Source: Spinacia oleracea
Lineage: Eukaryota; Streptophyta; Magnoliopsida; Caryophyllales; Amaranthaceae
NCBI RefSeq assembly: GCF_020520425.1
Contig: NC_079490.1
Span: forward strand, 60,056,517-60,120,516
Length of the DNA stretch: 64,000 bases
Direction: 5' to 3'
Made by a program: the position numbers and the translations under genes. The stretch's first letter is position 1. The number at the start of each line of letters is the position of its first letter. The notes beneath the pieces are model-generated. The model had not been told where the DNA came from. It did no database searches and was given only the letters and a program-made list of their open reading frames with translations. Below, piece by piece: positions 10,873 to 22,130 of the stretch.

Positions 10873-12520
10873 TGATGAGCGAAATTTATGTCGCTCTTAG
10901 CTTAGTATTTTATGTTAGGTTGTTATGCTTTTTTATAGTTTTTATAGATTTTGTGTGATTTTTATAAGTTTCTTTCCATCTTGTGCTTTATAGGTGATTA
11001 TGATGAAAAGTGATGGAAAACAAGTAGAATTGAGCCAAAACAGGGCTTGTGCAATCGAATTGGTATTTGTGCGCCCGAACAGAGGAGAGCAAATAGACAT
11101 CAAGGAATATCCAATTTTGTGCGACCAAACGTCCCTTTTTGTTCGGTCGCACAAATTGGATTTTGGAGACAGAATGCCTCAAAAATGGTAAACGACAGCA
11201 CAGGTTTTGGTTTGACAGCACAAGAGTTCGTGCGCCCACACAGGTTTTTCTGTTCGACCAAATCAAAGCTCAAAGGAGACAAAGGCCAAGAAAACACCAT
11301 TCGACCGAACATGCTTTCTTTTTCGGTCGCACATGATGAAGGAATTGTTCTTCGCTGCGTTTGCTTGCACAACACTTAATATTTGCTCGAATGGGTTTCT
11401 TATGTTCGGTCGCACAGTGGGTATGTGCGACCGAATGGCTGCGCGGGCTGCTTATTTTTGAATTTCGGCTTCTATTTGGGGAAACTTATAAATAGATTTT
11501 TCATTTTTAATTTTAGAATTAAGTAGTTAGTTTTACATTTTTAGAATCCCAAAATAGATTTTCAGCATTTCTAGAGTGAGAAACTCTCCTCCATTGAAGC
11601 ATCAAGTTGTAATTTCTTAAACTCTTCTTCTAATTTCTTGCAATTCAATTCAATTTCTTACTTCTTGCTCTTGTTATGTTGTTGATTGTTCTTTAAATTC
11701 CTTTAATTCTTGAATTCTTCTTTGCCTTGACTTTAGTTACTTGGATTCTTAATTTTCTAGTTGATTGTTCAATTGGTTGTTCTACTCTTTGATTCTCTCT
11801 TTCTAATCTTTTAATTTCATGCTTGCTAGCTTAGAATTAATGGATTTCTTAATTTTTAAAATGATTAGTGAGTAGAATTAGGTTAGGGAAAGGGGAGAAT
11901 CTAGGGGCTTAGTTAGGGGAAATTGATAATTAGATGTTGATTGATTAATGTGATTAAATATGATTTGGTGATAGGATATGCATGCCTAATTGAGTGGTAG
12001 TTGCAAATGCTATTTGATTAGATTCAATTGGAAACATGGGTTAGGTTTGGCAAGAGATTGTGAGCCTATCTTGTGTAAGAAAATAGTTGTGCCTATTATA
12101 TGCAAGTTTGTGTAGTCTAGGATTAGGCGAAAGGTCTTCCATAGATTAGACGCTTAGCGTACCCCATCCGAGAGGTGGCGGGTTCGTCATTTGATGCTAT
12201 TTGCCTATTTGCCAAGTCGTTGCATGATCGTCATTGCTAGATAGTTTAGTTCATTTCCCCCGATTTCCCTAGCCTATCCCCGACTCCCTAACGTTTCCCT
12301 ATCTTGATTCAATTTCGTTTAATTGTAGCTTTAGTTTCCTAGTTATAATTCAAACCAACTCTTGTTCGAACTAGCTTAATATCTCAACTTGATAACCACC
12401 GTTTCTATGGGACGATCCCTTTGCTTGCCTCTATAGTCCATATAGCCGGTTAGTTTAGTGGTTTATAAATTTTGGTTGATTGGGTGAATATCTATTCAAC
12501 GACGGAAAAACACCTTATCA
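10873..12520 (+). repeat. Athila 5' LTR
   Basis: Starts with a short hairpin (GAGCGAAATTTATGTCGCTC, one mismatch; perfect in the 3' LTR). The stretch 11040-11440 is full of the word GTGCGACCGAAC and its complement. A TATA-type box lies at 11485-11495. The 3' copy has the same length and only scattered differences, so insertion is fairly recent. Confidence 0.93.
11485..11495 (+). promoter_or_regulatory. TATA box of the Athila LTR
   Basis: CTTATAAATAG, conserved at 43713-43723 in the 3' LTR. The start of transcription downstream is inferred. Confidence 0.55.
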
Positions 12521-12523
12521 AAA

Positions 12524-12541
12524 TGGCGCCGTTGCCGGGGA
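12524..12541 (+). other. Athila primer binding site (tRNA-Asp type)
   Basis: TGGCGCCGTTGCCGGGGA, the site typical of Athila-class elements, 3 bp after the LTR end. Confidence 0.9.
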
Positions 12542-12657
12542 ACGGTCGTTGTTATTGAGTTTTGTTGAGACTAGTTTATCATTAGAAAATACAAAAATAT
12601 TGCATTCTTGCTTAGCTTTCTTTTTCTTGGCAATACTCACGGTTTTCTTGAGTTTGT

Positions 12658-14476
12658 ATGCTTGATAGGGGTCGTGCTCGTCAAAGGACCCTCCATCCTC
12701 TTGACCTTAAATTGGAGAGGAAACTAAGGAGACTAAGGCGTGTTCGAACTAGCTCATCAAGTCACAACCGGTTCGAATCCTTGAGTGTTGGTGTAGAACA
12801 AGAAGAGAGTGAGCAAGCTTTTGAGACTATGGTGCTCCCGGTTAAGAATTTGGGAATATCGGGGGCATTTAAAGCAACATGCGGTATCCAAGCACCCACA
12901 ACTAGTGCTAACAACTTCGAGATCAAACCCGCTTTGATCAACTTGGTTCAAAGGCATCCTTTTTGTGGGAAGAGCAACGAGTCACCCCACGAGCACCTCA
13001 AACAATTCGAGCACTATTGTGACACAATCAAGCACAATGGTGTCACATCGGACTATGTGAGGTTGACATTGTTTCGTTTCTCTCTTCTTGGGCGAGCTAG
13101 TGATTGGCTTGACAAGGAGGTCAAGCCCAACTCACTTCGCACTTGGAACGAAGTGACTAGTGCATTTTTGAGCAAGTTTTACTCGCATGGGAAGACGGCG
13201 GAATATCGCCACAAAATCCAATCCTTTGAGCAAAGGCGAGACGAGTCACTTTTCGAAGCTTGGGATCGTTTTAAGGAGTACCAAAGGGAATGCCCTCATC
13301 ATGGGATCCCTAAGTGGTTGTTACTTCAAACCTTCTACTTGGGGTTGAGCCCAAGTTCAAAGACAAGTCTAGATGCGGGCGCGGGAGGTCCCATCATGAA
13401 CAAGACCGAAGATCAAATTGAAGAGATAATTGAGGACGTGGTCCAAAATTATCAAGCTTGGCACGTTGGTGCAAGGGACTATGATGGCAAGGGAAGGAAT
13501 GATGATGGTAAAGGATCGGTTTATGCTATGGAGCAAGCTAAGATCATTGAGAAGCTTAGCTCGAGGTTGGAGAAACTTGAAAGCACGCCAAGCCAACCAC
13601 CATCACCATTTGCGGGAAGAGAAACAAGCCAACCACCATCACCATCTACAATTCAACCACCTTCGGCTACTCTTCTCACTAAGGGGAAGAGCAAGGTTAG
13701 TTCCTATGACACTATGCCTCCGGGCACTTCTTTTTGTGACAATTGCCAAGATTATGGTCACTTCCCCAATGCATGTCCCTTGGTTCATAATGTGTATTTT
13801 GTGGATTATGGCCCTTCGTATGAAGGTGATTTTGATATGGAATATGCTCATGCCTTGAATGAGAGGTCTAGAAACGATAACCCCAACAATCAAAATTTTG
13901 CTAGGCAACCTAGAGGCCCCCCCCATGTATGGTTCCCACAAAGGATATAGCCAAGCAAGTGGGTATGATAGCCAAGGCCGAGGTGGCTATAGAGCGCAAG
14001 GCTATCAAGGCCAAGGACCCTATGGTCAATCTCAAGGTTTTGGCAATCAAGGCCAATACAATCAAGGTAGTTATAATCCCAACCATCAAGGTGGAGGGGG
14101 TTATAACTACTCTTATGGGCAATTTAAGGGTGCCTCTAGTGGGGGTTATCCTTTGAACTCGGCAGGTCCATATGGTGTGTCTCAATTCCCACCTCCCGGA
14201 TTCAATGGACCGAGGACCTTTGGCAATCAATTTCAATCAAACCTTAGTGGTTATGGCATTGCACCTCCACCACTCCCGCCTCTTAAGTCAAACCTTGAGG
14301 ATCTCATGGAGTCGTTTGTGGGGGCGCAAGCCAAGAAAATTGTTGAGTTTGAGGATGGATTTAAACAATCCAACACTCACTTGAAAATGATTGAGACCCA
14401 ACTAGCACAACTTTCTAGCACCATCAAAGAGCAACAAGTGCATATAAGTCTCCCACCCCAAGGTCAACCCTCCTAA
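12658..14476 (+). pseudogene. gag: Athila gag with a +1 frameshift in a run of eight C
   Basis: The frame opens with ATG at 12658 and runs to 13950. A retrotransposon gag domain covers residues about 110-245 (ASDWLDKEV, FLSKFYSHGKTAEYR, ESLFEAWDRFKEYQREC). A single CCHC-like knuckle follows (CDNCQDYGHFPNAC, about residue 367). After the C8 run at 13917-13924 the correct reading continues in another frame (PPMYGSHKGYSQ...) through a Gly/Tyr/Gln-rich region to 14476. A further shift near 14466-14480 joins it to the protease frame (PPKQMYAIMTRSGK). Gag builds the particle and binds RNA. Intact Athila elements read gag-pro-pol as one frame, so these shifts inactivate this copy unless frameshifting is used. 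Confidence 0.88.
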
Positions 14477-14480
14477 GCAA

Positions 14481-15344
14481 ATGTATGCAATTATGACAAG
14501 GAGTGGGAAGACTTTAGATGATGGTGCTATGCATGTTGAAGCTCCTTGCTTTAGGGGTGAAAATTCTAAGGGAAATGAGTCTTCGGACCGTGATGTGGCG
14601 GAAGAGAAGTCTCATGTCGACGACATGAGTGATGGTGATAAGTCGAAGGAGACTACTCTTCCTCCTCTCCCAATTCCTCCTCCCCCCTACCCTCAAAGAT
14701 TTGCCGGTAAAAAGCTTGATGATCAATTTCATAAGTTTTGGGAAACCATTAGCAAGCTATATGTGTCATTGTCTTTCACCGAGGCGCTCAAGCAAATGCC
14801 ACATTATTCTCGGTTCATGAGAGACATTTTGAGCGTGAAAAGGACTTGTGGCACTAATGAAACCGTGCACCTAACGGAGCATTGTAGTGATTTGATTTCG
14901 AGCCCTTTCCCCCCAAAGCTCAAGGATCCCGGGAGCTTCTCGACTCCTTGTAGCATCCAAGAACTTAGGTTTGACAACGCTCTATGTGATTTGGGGGCAA
15001 GTGTAAGCATTTTTCCATTCAAAATATATGAGAAACTTAGTCTTGGCGATCTCACCCCTACCCCTATGTCCTTGCAATTAGCCGATCGCTCGGTTATGTT
15101 CCCATTGGGTAGGGTTGATGATGTTCCCCTTGTGATAGGGAAGTTGACTTTTCTTGTTGACTTCATTGTCTTGGATATCGATGAGGACGCCCATACCCCT
15201 ATTATTTTAGGGAGGCCATTCTTGGCTACGGCGGGTGCTCTCATCGATGTTCAAGGTGGCCTTATCACTTTGAAGGCGGGAGACGCCAAGGCTAGTTTCA
15301 AGCTTGCTATTGATGATCATCGTTGCTCTAAGATGAGAAGTTGA
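14481..15344 (+). CDS. Athila gag C-terminus and aspartic protease
   Basis: The frame opens with MYAIMTRSGKTL, the Athila join between gag and protease (usually AITLRSG). A Pro-rich linker and a conserved block (FWETISKLYVSLSFTEAL) follow. The retropepsin domain runs from about residue 155 to 285 with the active site DLGAS near residue 173 and the flap/C-terminal signature IILGRPFLAT. Retropepsin would process Gag and Pol. The frame ends at 15344; the natural reading continues, one frame over, as VDTLACIEH... to 15485 and again from 25138. The initiating Met is probably not a real start, because the protein should be made as part of Gag-Pro. Confidence 0.85.
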   Translation: MYAIMTRSGKTLDDGAMHVEAPCFRGENSKGNESSDRDVAEEKSHVDDMSDGDKSKETTLPPLPIPPPPYPQRFAGKKLDDQFHKFWETISKLYVSLSFTEALKQMPHYSRFMRDILSVKRTCGTNETVHLTEHCSDLISSPFPPKLKDPGSFSTPCSIQELRFDNALCDLGASVSIFPFKIYEKLSLGDLTPTPMSLQLADRSVMFPLGRVDDVPLVIGKLTFLVDFIVLDIDEDAHTPIILGRPFLATAGALIDVQGGLITLKAGDAKASFKLAIDDHRCSKMRS

Positions 15345-15485
15345 CACTCTTGCTTGTATTGAGCACAATCATTCTTGTGCTAATGCTTCTAACAATCCTT
15401 GTGTTCTTAAGTGTGATTTTGAGATTAATAGGAATGTCAAGAAGGATATGCACGAGAGCTCCTTTGTGCTAGGCGATTCCTATGA
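15345..15485 (+). pseudogene. Athila polyprotein segment left of nested element
   Basis: In the frame beginning DTLACIEHNHSC the sequence stays open to the TATGA target site at 15481-15485. It resumes without a break after the nested element (DSYDDIVTIPDTFG). This is the sequence after the protease in place of the expected reverse transcriptase; I do not recognise a domain in it. Confidence 0.6.
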
Positions 15486-18400
15486 TGTAACACCCCGACA
15501 ATTCTCTCTTTTCTAAAATAATCTTTTTATATAAAAAGTAGAGAATTATCAAGGCATTATCGCCCGTGTGAAAACGTAATGGCTTATTCAGAATTTTGCA
15601 GCGGAAAACATAAAACTAACTTTAGGTTTATAAATAATCGATTACAGGTTTAATCCCAAAAACCAACCAACGAAAATAAGGAAATATAAATAGGACGACA
15701 AGTTTAAAGTCCAAATTAACAAACCAAGTCACTTATCAAAACAAAACTAAATACAAGCTCTCTAATCCCGATCCCAATGATGCAACATCTTCAAACCTGC
15801 AGATGGACAATGCTTATTGATCCTTAGAGACTGCTCACCAAAGATTGGGTCATCACAGGATCAATAAGGCATAGCCATGATCAACATGCACAAGCAAAAG
15901 CACGTAATCAGCAAAGCTGAGTACTACATACTAAAACAAAAACAATCCTAACATGATACTAATAAACGAACAACCCTAACATGATTCTAATGAAACATAA
16001 GCAAGGAAAACCAAAACATATTGACTTGAAAGCTATACTTGACTGGACTAGACTTTTGTATCCTTAACATTATTTTAATTGAAATAGTCAATGGACCGAG
16101 TTGCTACTAGAAACTTCTTCTTCTTCACTAAGGAAGACGAGGTACGGGCGCGACTCCGTAAACCCCAATTACCTGCGATATCGAGGGACTTTTGAATAAA
16201 ATAGAACCGGTGATCAATCCGGCCCCAGAAAAAGCCATAGGCGACCCATGACCCCAACTCCTGATTGTCCGTCACTTTAGACGTGCACAGTCTAAAGCTA
16301 TTGCTACTCAGTTTCACTTTACATGATTTACAAATTAAACTCTGTTATGACTCAACAATCACATAAGTCATACAATCAACAATTATTCACAACTGTTTTT
16401 ATCTTGGAATTAAGTATGTGATCACAAGGCATCAAGCATGACTCATTCCAATTAAATCCAACCTTTCCTTTAATACTGATCAACCCCTCTATATGGGTAT
16501 AAGGTTTCAACTTACTAAACAAGGTCCACAACCCTCATAAAGTAGTGAAAAGCTAAAAGGGAACAATGAACAATCGATCTGAATTAATATATAATAATCT
16601 AATGTTCCCAACCAACATGTTCGCATCAATCATCCATACAAAACATGCTATAATTCTCATAAAGAAATATATATGCTTAACATGTCCTTCCAACAATATT
16701 AAACATGCACTTTCAACATAACCTAGTTCATCAACAATTTCAACATAACTAAGTTCCTCAATCATTTCAACATAACCAAGTTCATCAATAATTTCAATAT
16801 GGTTTCAACAAATCACACACATTCCAAGCACACAGGTATGTACGTACCTTGTGTAAACAAACTGATAGGCCACTTTAACGAACTCAAAAGTCGCCTACAA
16901 AGAATTCTCCGCCTAAAAACAACCAATAAAATTCTCCCAATCAATATCCAACGATTTACAGCAATACTAAAGTACTCTAAATACACCCTAAACACATTTT
17001 GAACCATCCCCAATGTCGAAACTTAACTAATTAACCTCCAAGCATAATAACTATTAAACTAATGATTCCAAAACGTTCTAAACTCCAATAAAACATCCTT
17101 TTTAAAATTTCCAGCAATATAAAATAATTTTAAACGTCCACAAAACATAATCAACGTTCTTAAAATCAAAAAAATAATAGCTTAATAATATATAATCATT
17201 CTATTATGATTTAAATCATTAAAAACCTTAAAAATTGACACTTTAATAATTAAAATCATTATTTCATTTCAATTACCTAATCTGAAAATTAATAATTTAA
17301 TTATGCAAACCTAAAATTCTGAAATCCACTATTAAATCATAAAGCTTATAATTTAAATTCAAGAAACGCAATTTAAATTATTAAAACGTTATTAAATTCA
17401 TTATTTAAACATAATATGTAAATCTGAAAATTCTAGTTAAATCATAAAAACATATAATTTAAATTCAAGAACGTAATTTAAATTCAAGAGCATAAATTCA
17501 AATTAATAAACTTAATTAAAAGATTTAAATAACTTAGGGTTTAAGAAACAACCAAAAGGAGGAGAGAAAGGGCGCTGGCCGGCGGCAGGGAGGCACGGCA
17601 GTTGTGCTGGGCGGCAGGTGGTCGTGAGGAGCGACGTGGCTAGGCTGGGTGCAGGTGGTCGTGTGGACGGCCGGTGCTAGTTCGATGAACACAGTTGCGG
17701 TTAGAGGGGAACCACGAAAACGAAATAGAGAGGGGAAAGACGAAAGGGAAGAAGAGGAAGAAGGAGACTGACCGGCGGGATAGAAGGGAAGTGCAGCGAG
17801 TAGCGGTGCGGTGGCTGTGCAACTGGTCACGGTGGTTGAGCAAACAGAAAACACCGAGTGAGGAGGAGAGATAAAACAAAAAAAGAAAAATAACAAGAGG
17901 GAAGAGGTGAGAGGGAGCTTACCGGCGACAAGCAGGGACGACGGAGGTGGTCGCAGGTGGCTAATGGTGGTGTCGGCACTGGGTGGTCGCCTGCGAAGAG
18001 GAGCAGGGTTTGAGTAATTCACGTGAAAGGGAGAGAGAGTTTGAGAGTTTGGTATATATATTTTTTTTTCTTCTATTTCACGTGAAGTGAAAGGGTAAGA
18101 GTTTTGGGTAATTTTCTCTTGTTTTATTTATTGTGGGCTTTACTAATTGGGCTAGCATTAGAATTTGGGTTTTAGTGTTTGAGTCAAAATCGAATATGAT
18201 TACTTTCCGAATTCAACGAGTTTTCCTAATTCAAATTCTTTTCAACATAAAATTCTAAAATTATTCTTGATTGCACAAACCGTTAAAATATTTAGAATAT
18301 ATTTAAATAAAATGAAATATACATTAAATATATAATAAAATTCAAAAATCGTTAAATATTTAGAACGTACTTAAAATAAAATAAATATATGTTAATTATA

Positions 18401-18493
18401 TATTTATTACTTAAAATTCATAAATTCTATTTAAATATAAATAATATACGTTAAAATATATTAATAACATTTATAAATTTACGGGGGATTACA
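15486..18493 (-). repeat. 3' LTR of the gag-only chromovirus-like element
   Basis: Contains an AT-rich half and, at about 17540-18020, a purine-rich (on plus) stretch with an open minus frame of 162 codons. The frame is of low complexity (Ser/Pro/Leu) and is not considered a gene. Matches 22131-25137 throughout. Confidence 0.92.
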
Positions 18494-18815
18494 ATCTACC
18501 CCTCTTAAAAGAAGTTTCGTCCCGAAACTTGACACGTAATTTCCCACATTTTCCCCAAAAGCTTTTAACTTATTCTTACTAGAGAAGTACGTGTGCCACC
18601 TATGTGCACTCTTTTGCAAACTCAAAGCTGTTTGTGTTACTCATGAACACCTTTTCTTATGCGGAGAATCTATATATTTGCTTTGCATCAACTTGTAAAA
18701 TTTGCTAAAATAAGCAATAAAATGCATAAAAATGCCATAAAATAGGTAAATAGCGCGAATTTCTATCGCATTCTACCCCCCTTAAAGAAAACGAGTTACG
18801 CCCTCGTAACTCACC
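18494..18815 (-). other. Polypurine tract and a second PPT-like block
   Basis: On the minus strand, AAGAGGGGTAGAT ends at the LTR boundary 18494, preceded by TTTCGGGACGAAACTTC, the sequence usual at the end of Tekay-type pol. About 275 bp further inside (18771-18815) a second block, GAGGGCGTAACTCG followed by TTTAAGGGGGGTAGAATG, has the same layout. Confidence 0.7.
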
Positions 18816-18939
18816 TCAGGGAATAGCTAACCAAAATTCTCTTTCGACGAATTCTATCCTCAAAATTTCTATTTCACTAAAACTACTACTTTAGACTTTT
18901 CACAACAGATGACGAAACAAAAGAACAAGTCACCACGAA

Positions 18940-20073
18940 TTAAATAATGCTTAACTTGCGCGGAGTTAATAGAAAAGTACCAGAATCTATATCGGCATAT
19001 CGTTCATCCGCATTCTGATTCATCATGTACAACTTTCCTGGAGCCTTATTCGGGTTGTTGTTATCATTTGCAGGCTTATTATGGTTCCCTTGATTGTTTT
19101 GTGCCCCTCCAGGCTTTGAATTATGACCTCCAGACTGGTTAAACTTCACTTGGTTTCCACCTCCATTACTATTTTGTTCCTTTCTGTGCTTAGTGAAGCA
19201 CTCATATTCCCTATGCCCCCTTTTCTGACAATAGTTGCAGGTCACTAATTCTCCTTTGCAGTTCTTACCAGGGTGATTGTTACTGCACATCTTGGAATGA
19301 TACACTCTCTTAGATTGGTTCGAGTTGTTGTGGTGCCCCTGATTGTTTCATCCTTGGAAATTTCCATTTCCATCTCCGTTTCTATTCGTTTTAAAGTTTT
19401 CTTGGTTACCCCCAGCATTAAGATCTTTTCTCTTTTCCCCAATTACCACAGTTTTCTTGTCCCTTCTAGATTGCAGACCATAAATATGAGCAGTTCTCCC
19501 ATACACAATGTCTAAGGATGTAAAAGTTTACCCACCTAATCCCAGTTGAATTTCATCAGTCAGCCCTTGCTCGAACCTTTGAGCTTTCAGCTCCTCAGTA
19601 GCTACCACCTCAGGTGCAAACCTCGACAAAGCTATAAACTTGCTATAGTATTCAGCAATAGTCATATTCCCCATCCTAAGGTTGATGAACTCCTGCGCTT
19701 TCTGCTTTCTCATAAAAGGAGGATAAAACTTCCCCCTCAAGGCAACAATAAATGAATCCCAATTGAATCCCTCAGCAGCACTTAGTCTTGTTCCATTTTT
19801 CCTCCACCAAAGGTCAGCCTCATCTTTCAGGTAAAGGACGGCTTGACTTACTCTCATACTCCCAGGGCAACTCACAGCCTCAAATAGTTTCTCAAATTCC
19901 CTAATCCAGTTTTCCAGGAAGGTTGGGTCTGCTTGCCCCTTGAAATACGGTGGCTTAACCTTAGAAAATCTTTCAAACATTTCCCCTGCCGAATCGGGGC
20001 GCTCAGTTCTCTCCTAGGTTAGCTTTTCCGCCAAGAGGCGAATCGCTGCAGCTAGATCATTGTTGTTGGCCAT
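18940..20073 (-). pseudogene. gag: Chromovirus-like gag, broken by stop and frameshifts
   Basis: The likely start is the ATG at 20073 (MANNNDLAAAIRLLAEKLT), followed by one in-frame stop. The main frame is then open from 19980 to 19528 with the retrotransposon gag domain (FSKVKPPYFKGQADP, ADLWWRKNG, FYPPFMRKQKAQEFINL, YYSKFIALSRFAPE). The frame shifts between 19527 and 19305. The end (19305-18940) holds a CCHC knuckle (CNYCQKRGHREYEC) and a Gly/Asn-rich tail closing with KLYMMNQNADERYADIDSGT. That last phrase is the one that normally precedes the protease active site, so sequence homology stops exactly where pol should begin. Confidence 0.87.
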
Positions 20074-20745
20074 TCTAGAACGCGACCTGCAATTAGTATA
20101 CTCTACTTTAGGTTTGAAACATCACTTATACGTTATCCCATACAATTTAATAATTGATTTGACCATAAGGATCGCCTCAACCAACAATGTTCACATTAAT
20201 ACATATCATTTACGAAGGGACGACAATCGTTTACGAAGGCGCAACGATCGTCTACAAGACCCAATAATCATTGAAAAATAATCATCCTCAATAATTCACG
20301 AAAGAAATTCACACGCTGCACATAAGGCATAACATTTTGAATCATATTGGTCATGAGGGTCTAGATTGGCCATCACTTCCTTTATGTACTCCAATCATTT
20401 AATATTATTGTGGCAATTAAATTGACCCACAATTCACATTGAGTATGCAAACAATAAAGAATTAATCCATGACGTACTACCTAGAGGTTGGGGTATTATG
20501 GAATCCTCAAAATAAAATAAAGAACAATTCCTTGAAACTTTAAATTTTATTGCTAACTCCATAAAGGTTTATTACATCCTTGAAAATAATAAAGAACATT
20601 TCAAACTTCAATAAACTTTAAACTTAAACTGTTGTAGCTTTGCTACTTAGTCTTTAAAACATAAAAGAGCTAATTAACTATTATGACTTCAAAGTATTTG
20701 TGGCCTCTTGCCTATCCATTGCTCCTGAAACTTGCGGAGTGAAAT
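20074..20745 (-). other. Spacer between upstream ORF and gag
   Basis: AT-rich leader sequence without a credible frame; it separates the end of the upstream ORF (20746) from the gag start (20073). Confidence 0.5.
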
Positions 20746-21516
20746 TTAGATCTCAAGATCATCAAACTCTTCCTCAGGGTCTTCATCGGGGTCTTCCTCA
20801 GGGTTTGCATCTTCTCCCATGTCTTCATCTTGATTAGACTCACTTGCCATCTCATGTTCACTTTCGAGGTCTGCATCTGAATCACTAGAAATCTCAATGG
20901 TTGGCTCATGAGCCGCTGGGTTAGGATTCTCTGCCTCAACACATACATTCTCATTCTCCACAGCTACATCATTTTCCGCCAGGTCATTATTTACACTTAC
21001 TCCCATAGGTTCTTCTGTAACTGCATCTCCAACATGACTCCCTACGATTTTACCGTCTCTAAACCCACTTTCTTCCGCCTCAATAATGGTGGTCAGAATT
21101 TATGAGTCATATTTCCATCTACCATCCCAAGTCCCATACTTAGCCAAGTTTGGAGTTCCATTATCAGAATGCATGTCTTTAAACTTTTCTTTGAGTTCTA
21201 GGTATGGAAATTTGTTAGGTAAGCAATTAATAATAGTGGCTGCTATGGTATCCTTTCTCATTAAGATAGGTTGCCCTTGAACTTTAGCATGATATTCACA
21301 TCCAAACACAATTTTCTTCACGTAAATGTCAGGGGTTTCTATATCAAGTTTCTCGAAGGATCCTATATTGGTGTACCTGGAAAGAAACATTTTATTCCTG
21401 AAATAAACAATTCCGGGTCTCACTAACGATTTTCCAGCCAAATCATAAACAAAGTTCAATAATGCAATAAGTTTGGTGGAAGCAAACAATTCTTTATGCA
21501 CATTTAAATGTAACAT
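20746..21516 (-). pseudogene. Possible ORF upstream of gag, interrupted by one stop
   Basis: Two open segments on the minus strand, 21516-21100 (138 codons) and 21099-20746, are in the same frame and separated by a single TAA. Together they give about 256 residues. The frame is also open for about 15 codons before the first Met (to about 21556). The N-terminal two thirds looks protein-like, with balanced composition (KLIALLNFVYDLAGKSLVRP, PYLELKEKFKDMHSDNG); the C-terminal third is very acidic (EDMGEDANPEEDPDEDPEEE). I recognise no family. It precedes gag in the same orientation, between the 5' LTR and gag. Some plant Ogre elements have an extra ORF in this place; for a chromovirus-like element it would be unusual. 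Confidence 0.5.
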
Positions 21517-21556
21517 TAAACAATTAGCACACGCACGTACATAACAATCAATTTCT

Positions 21557-22130
21557 TATGCTAGCCTTGGCTAGCTACTAATGCACATATAATTCTATCT
21601 TATATGCCCTTCTTATACTACCCATCTCTCATAAACTAAAGCATTGAAATAATATAAGAAAATTATAATATAGAATAATAACATAAATAAAAATATAAAA
21701 TAAATATAGTGAAATAAGTTAAGAAAATGCGTAGCGAATAAATTCGAGAATAAAGTTATTAATTCGAAAAGATTTATATTTCCTAAATAACGAATTCTAA
21801 CTCTTGAAACAACTAAAGAAAAACTTTGAACTCCTTTAAAACAAAGTGTACTCATATTTTTTTTTTGCATAATAAGTAATAAGAAAAATAAAAATGTCGA
21901 AAGTATCACTTTAACCTGAATAAATAATTTGATTTCGAACTTAAATAATAAATATCATATACTTTCAAACAAGATAAAAGGAAACCGCCCCCCCAAACAA
22001 AAAGTACCAATTTTTGAACACTATAATACGTAGGAGCTCGATTTTAAGAAATTTATTTTAACTAACTAGATAGTTAGGAGCCTAAATTTTTTATTAAAGT
22101 AAAACCTTAATTAGCTTCTATATACCACTT
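21557..22130 (-). other. 5' leader and degenerate primer binding site
   Basis: AT-rich leader. Next to the LTR, on the minus strand, TGGTATATAGAAGC (22114-22127) resembles the methionine-tRNA site TGGTATCAGAGC with changes. No coding sequence seen. Confidence 0.55.

Noticed and set aside
11047..11379. 110-codon frame in the Athila LTR
   Set aside because: Falls in the GTGCGACCGAAC word cluster upstream of the TATA box and is not preserved as one frame in the 3' LTR.
17534..18022. 162-codon minus-strand frame in the chromovirus-like LTR, also open (169 codons) in the second LTR at 24156-24665
   Set aside because: Low-complexity Ser/Pro/Leu sequence from a purine-rich tract; presence in both LTRs only reflects their recent common copy.
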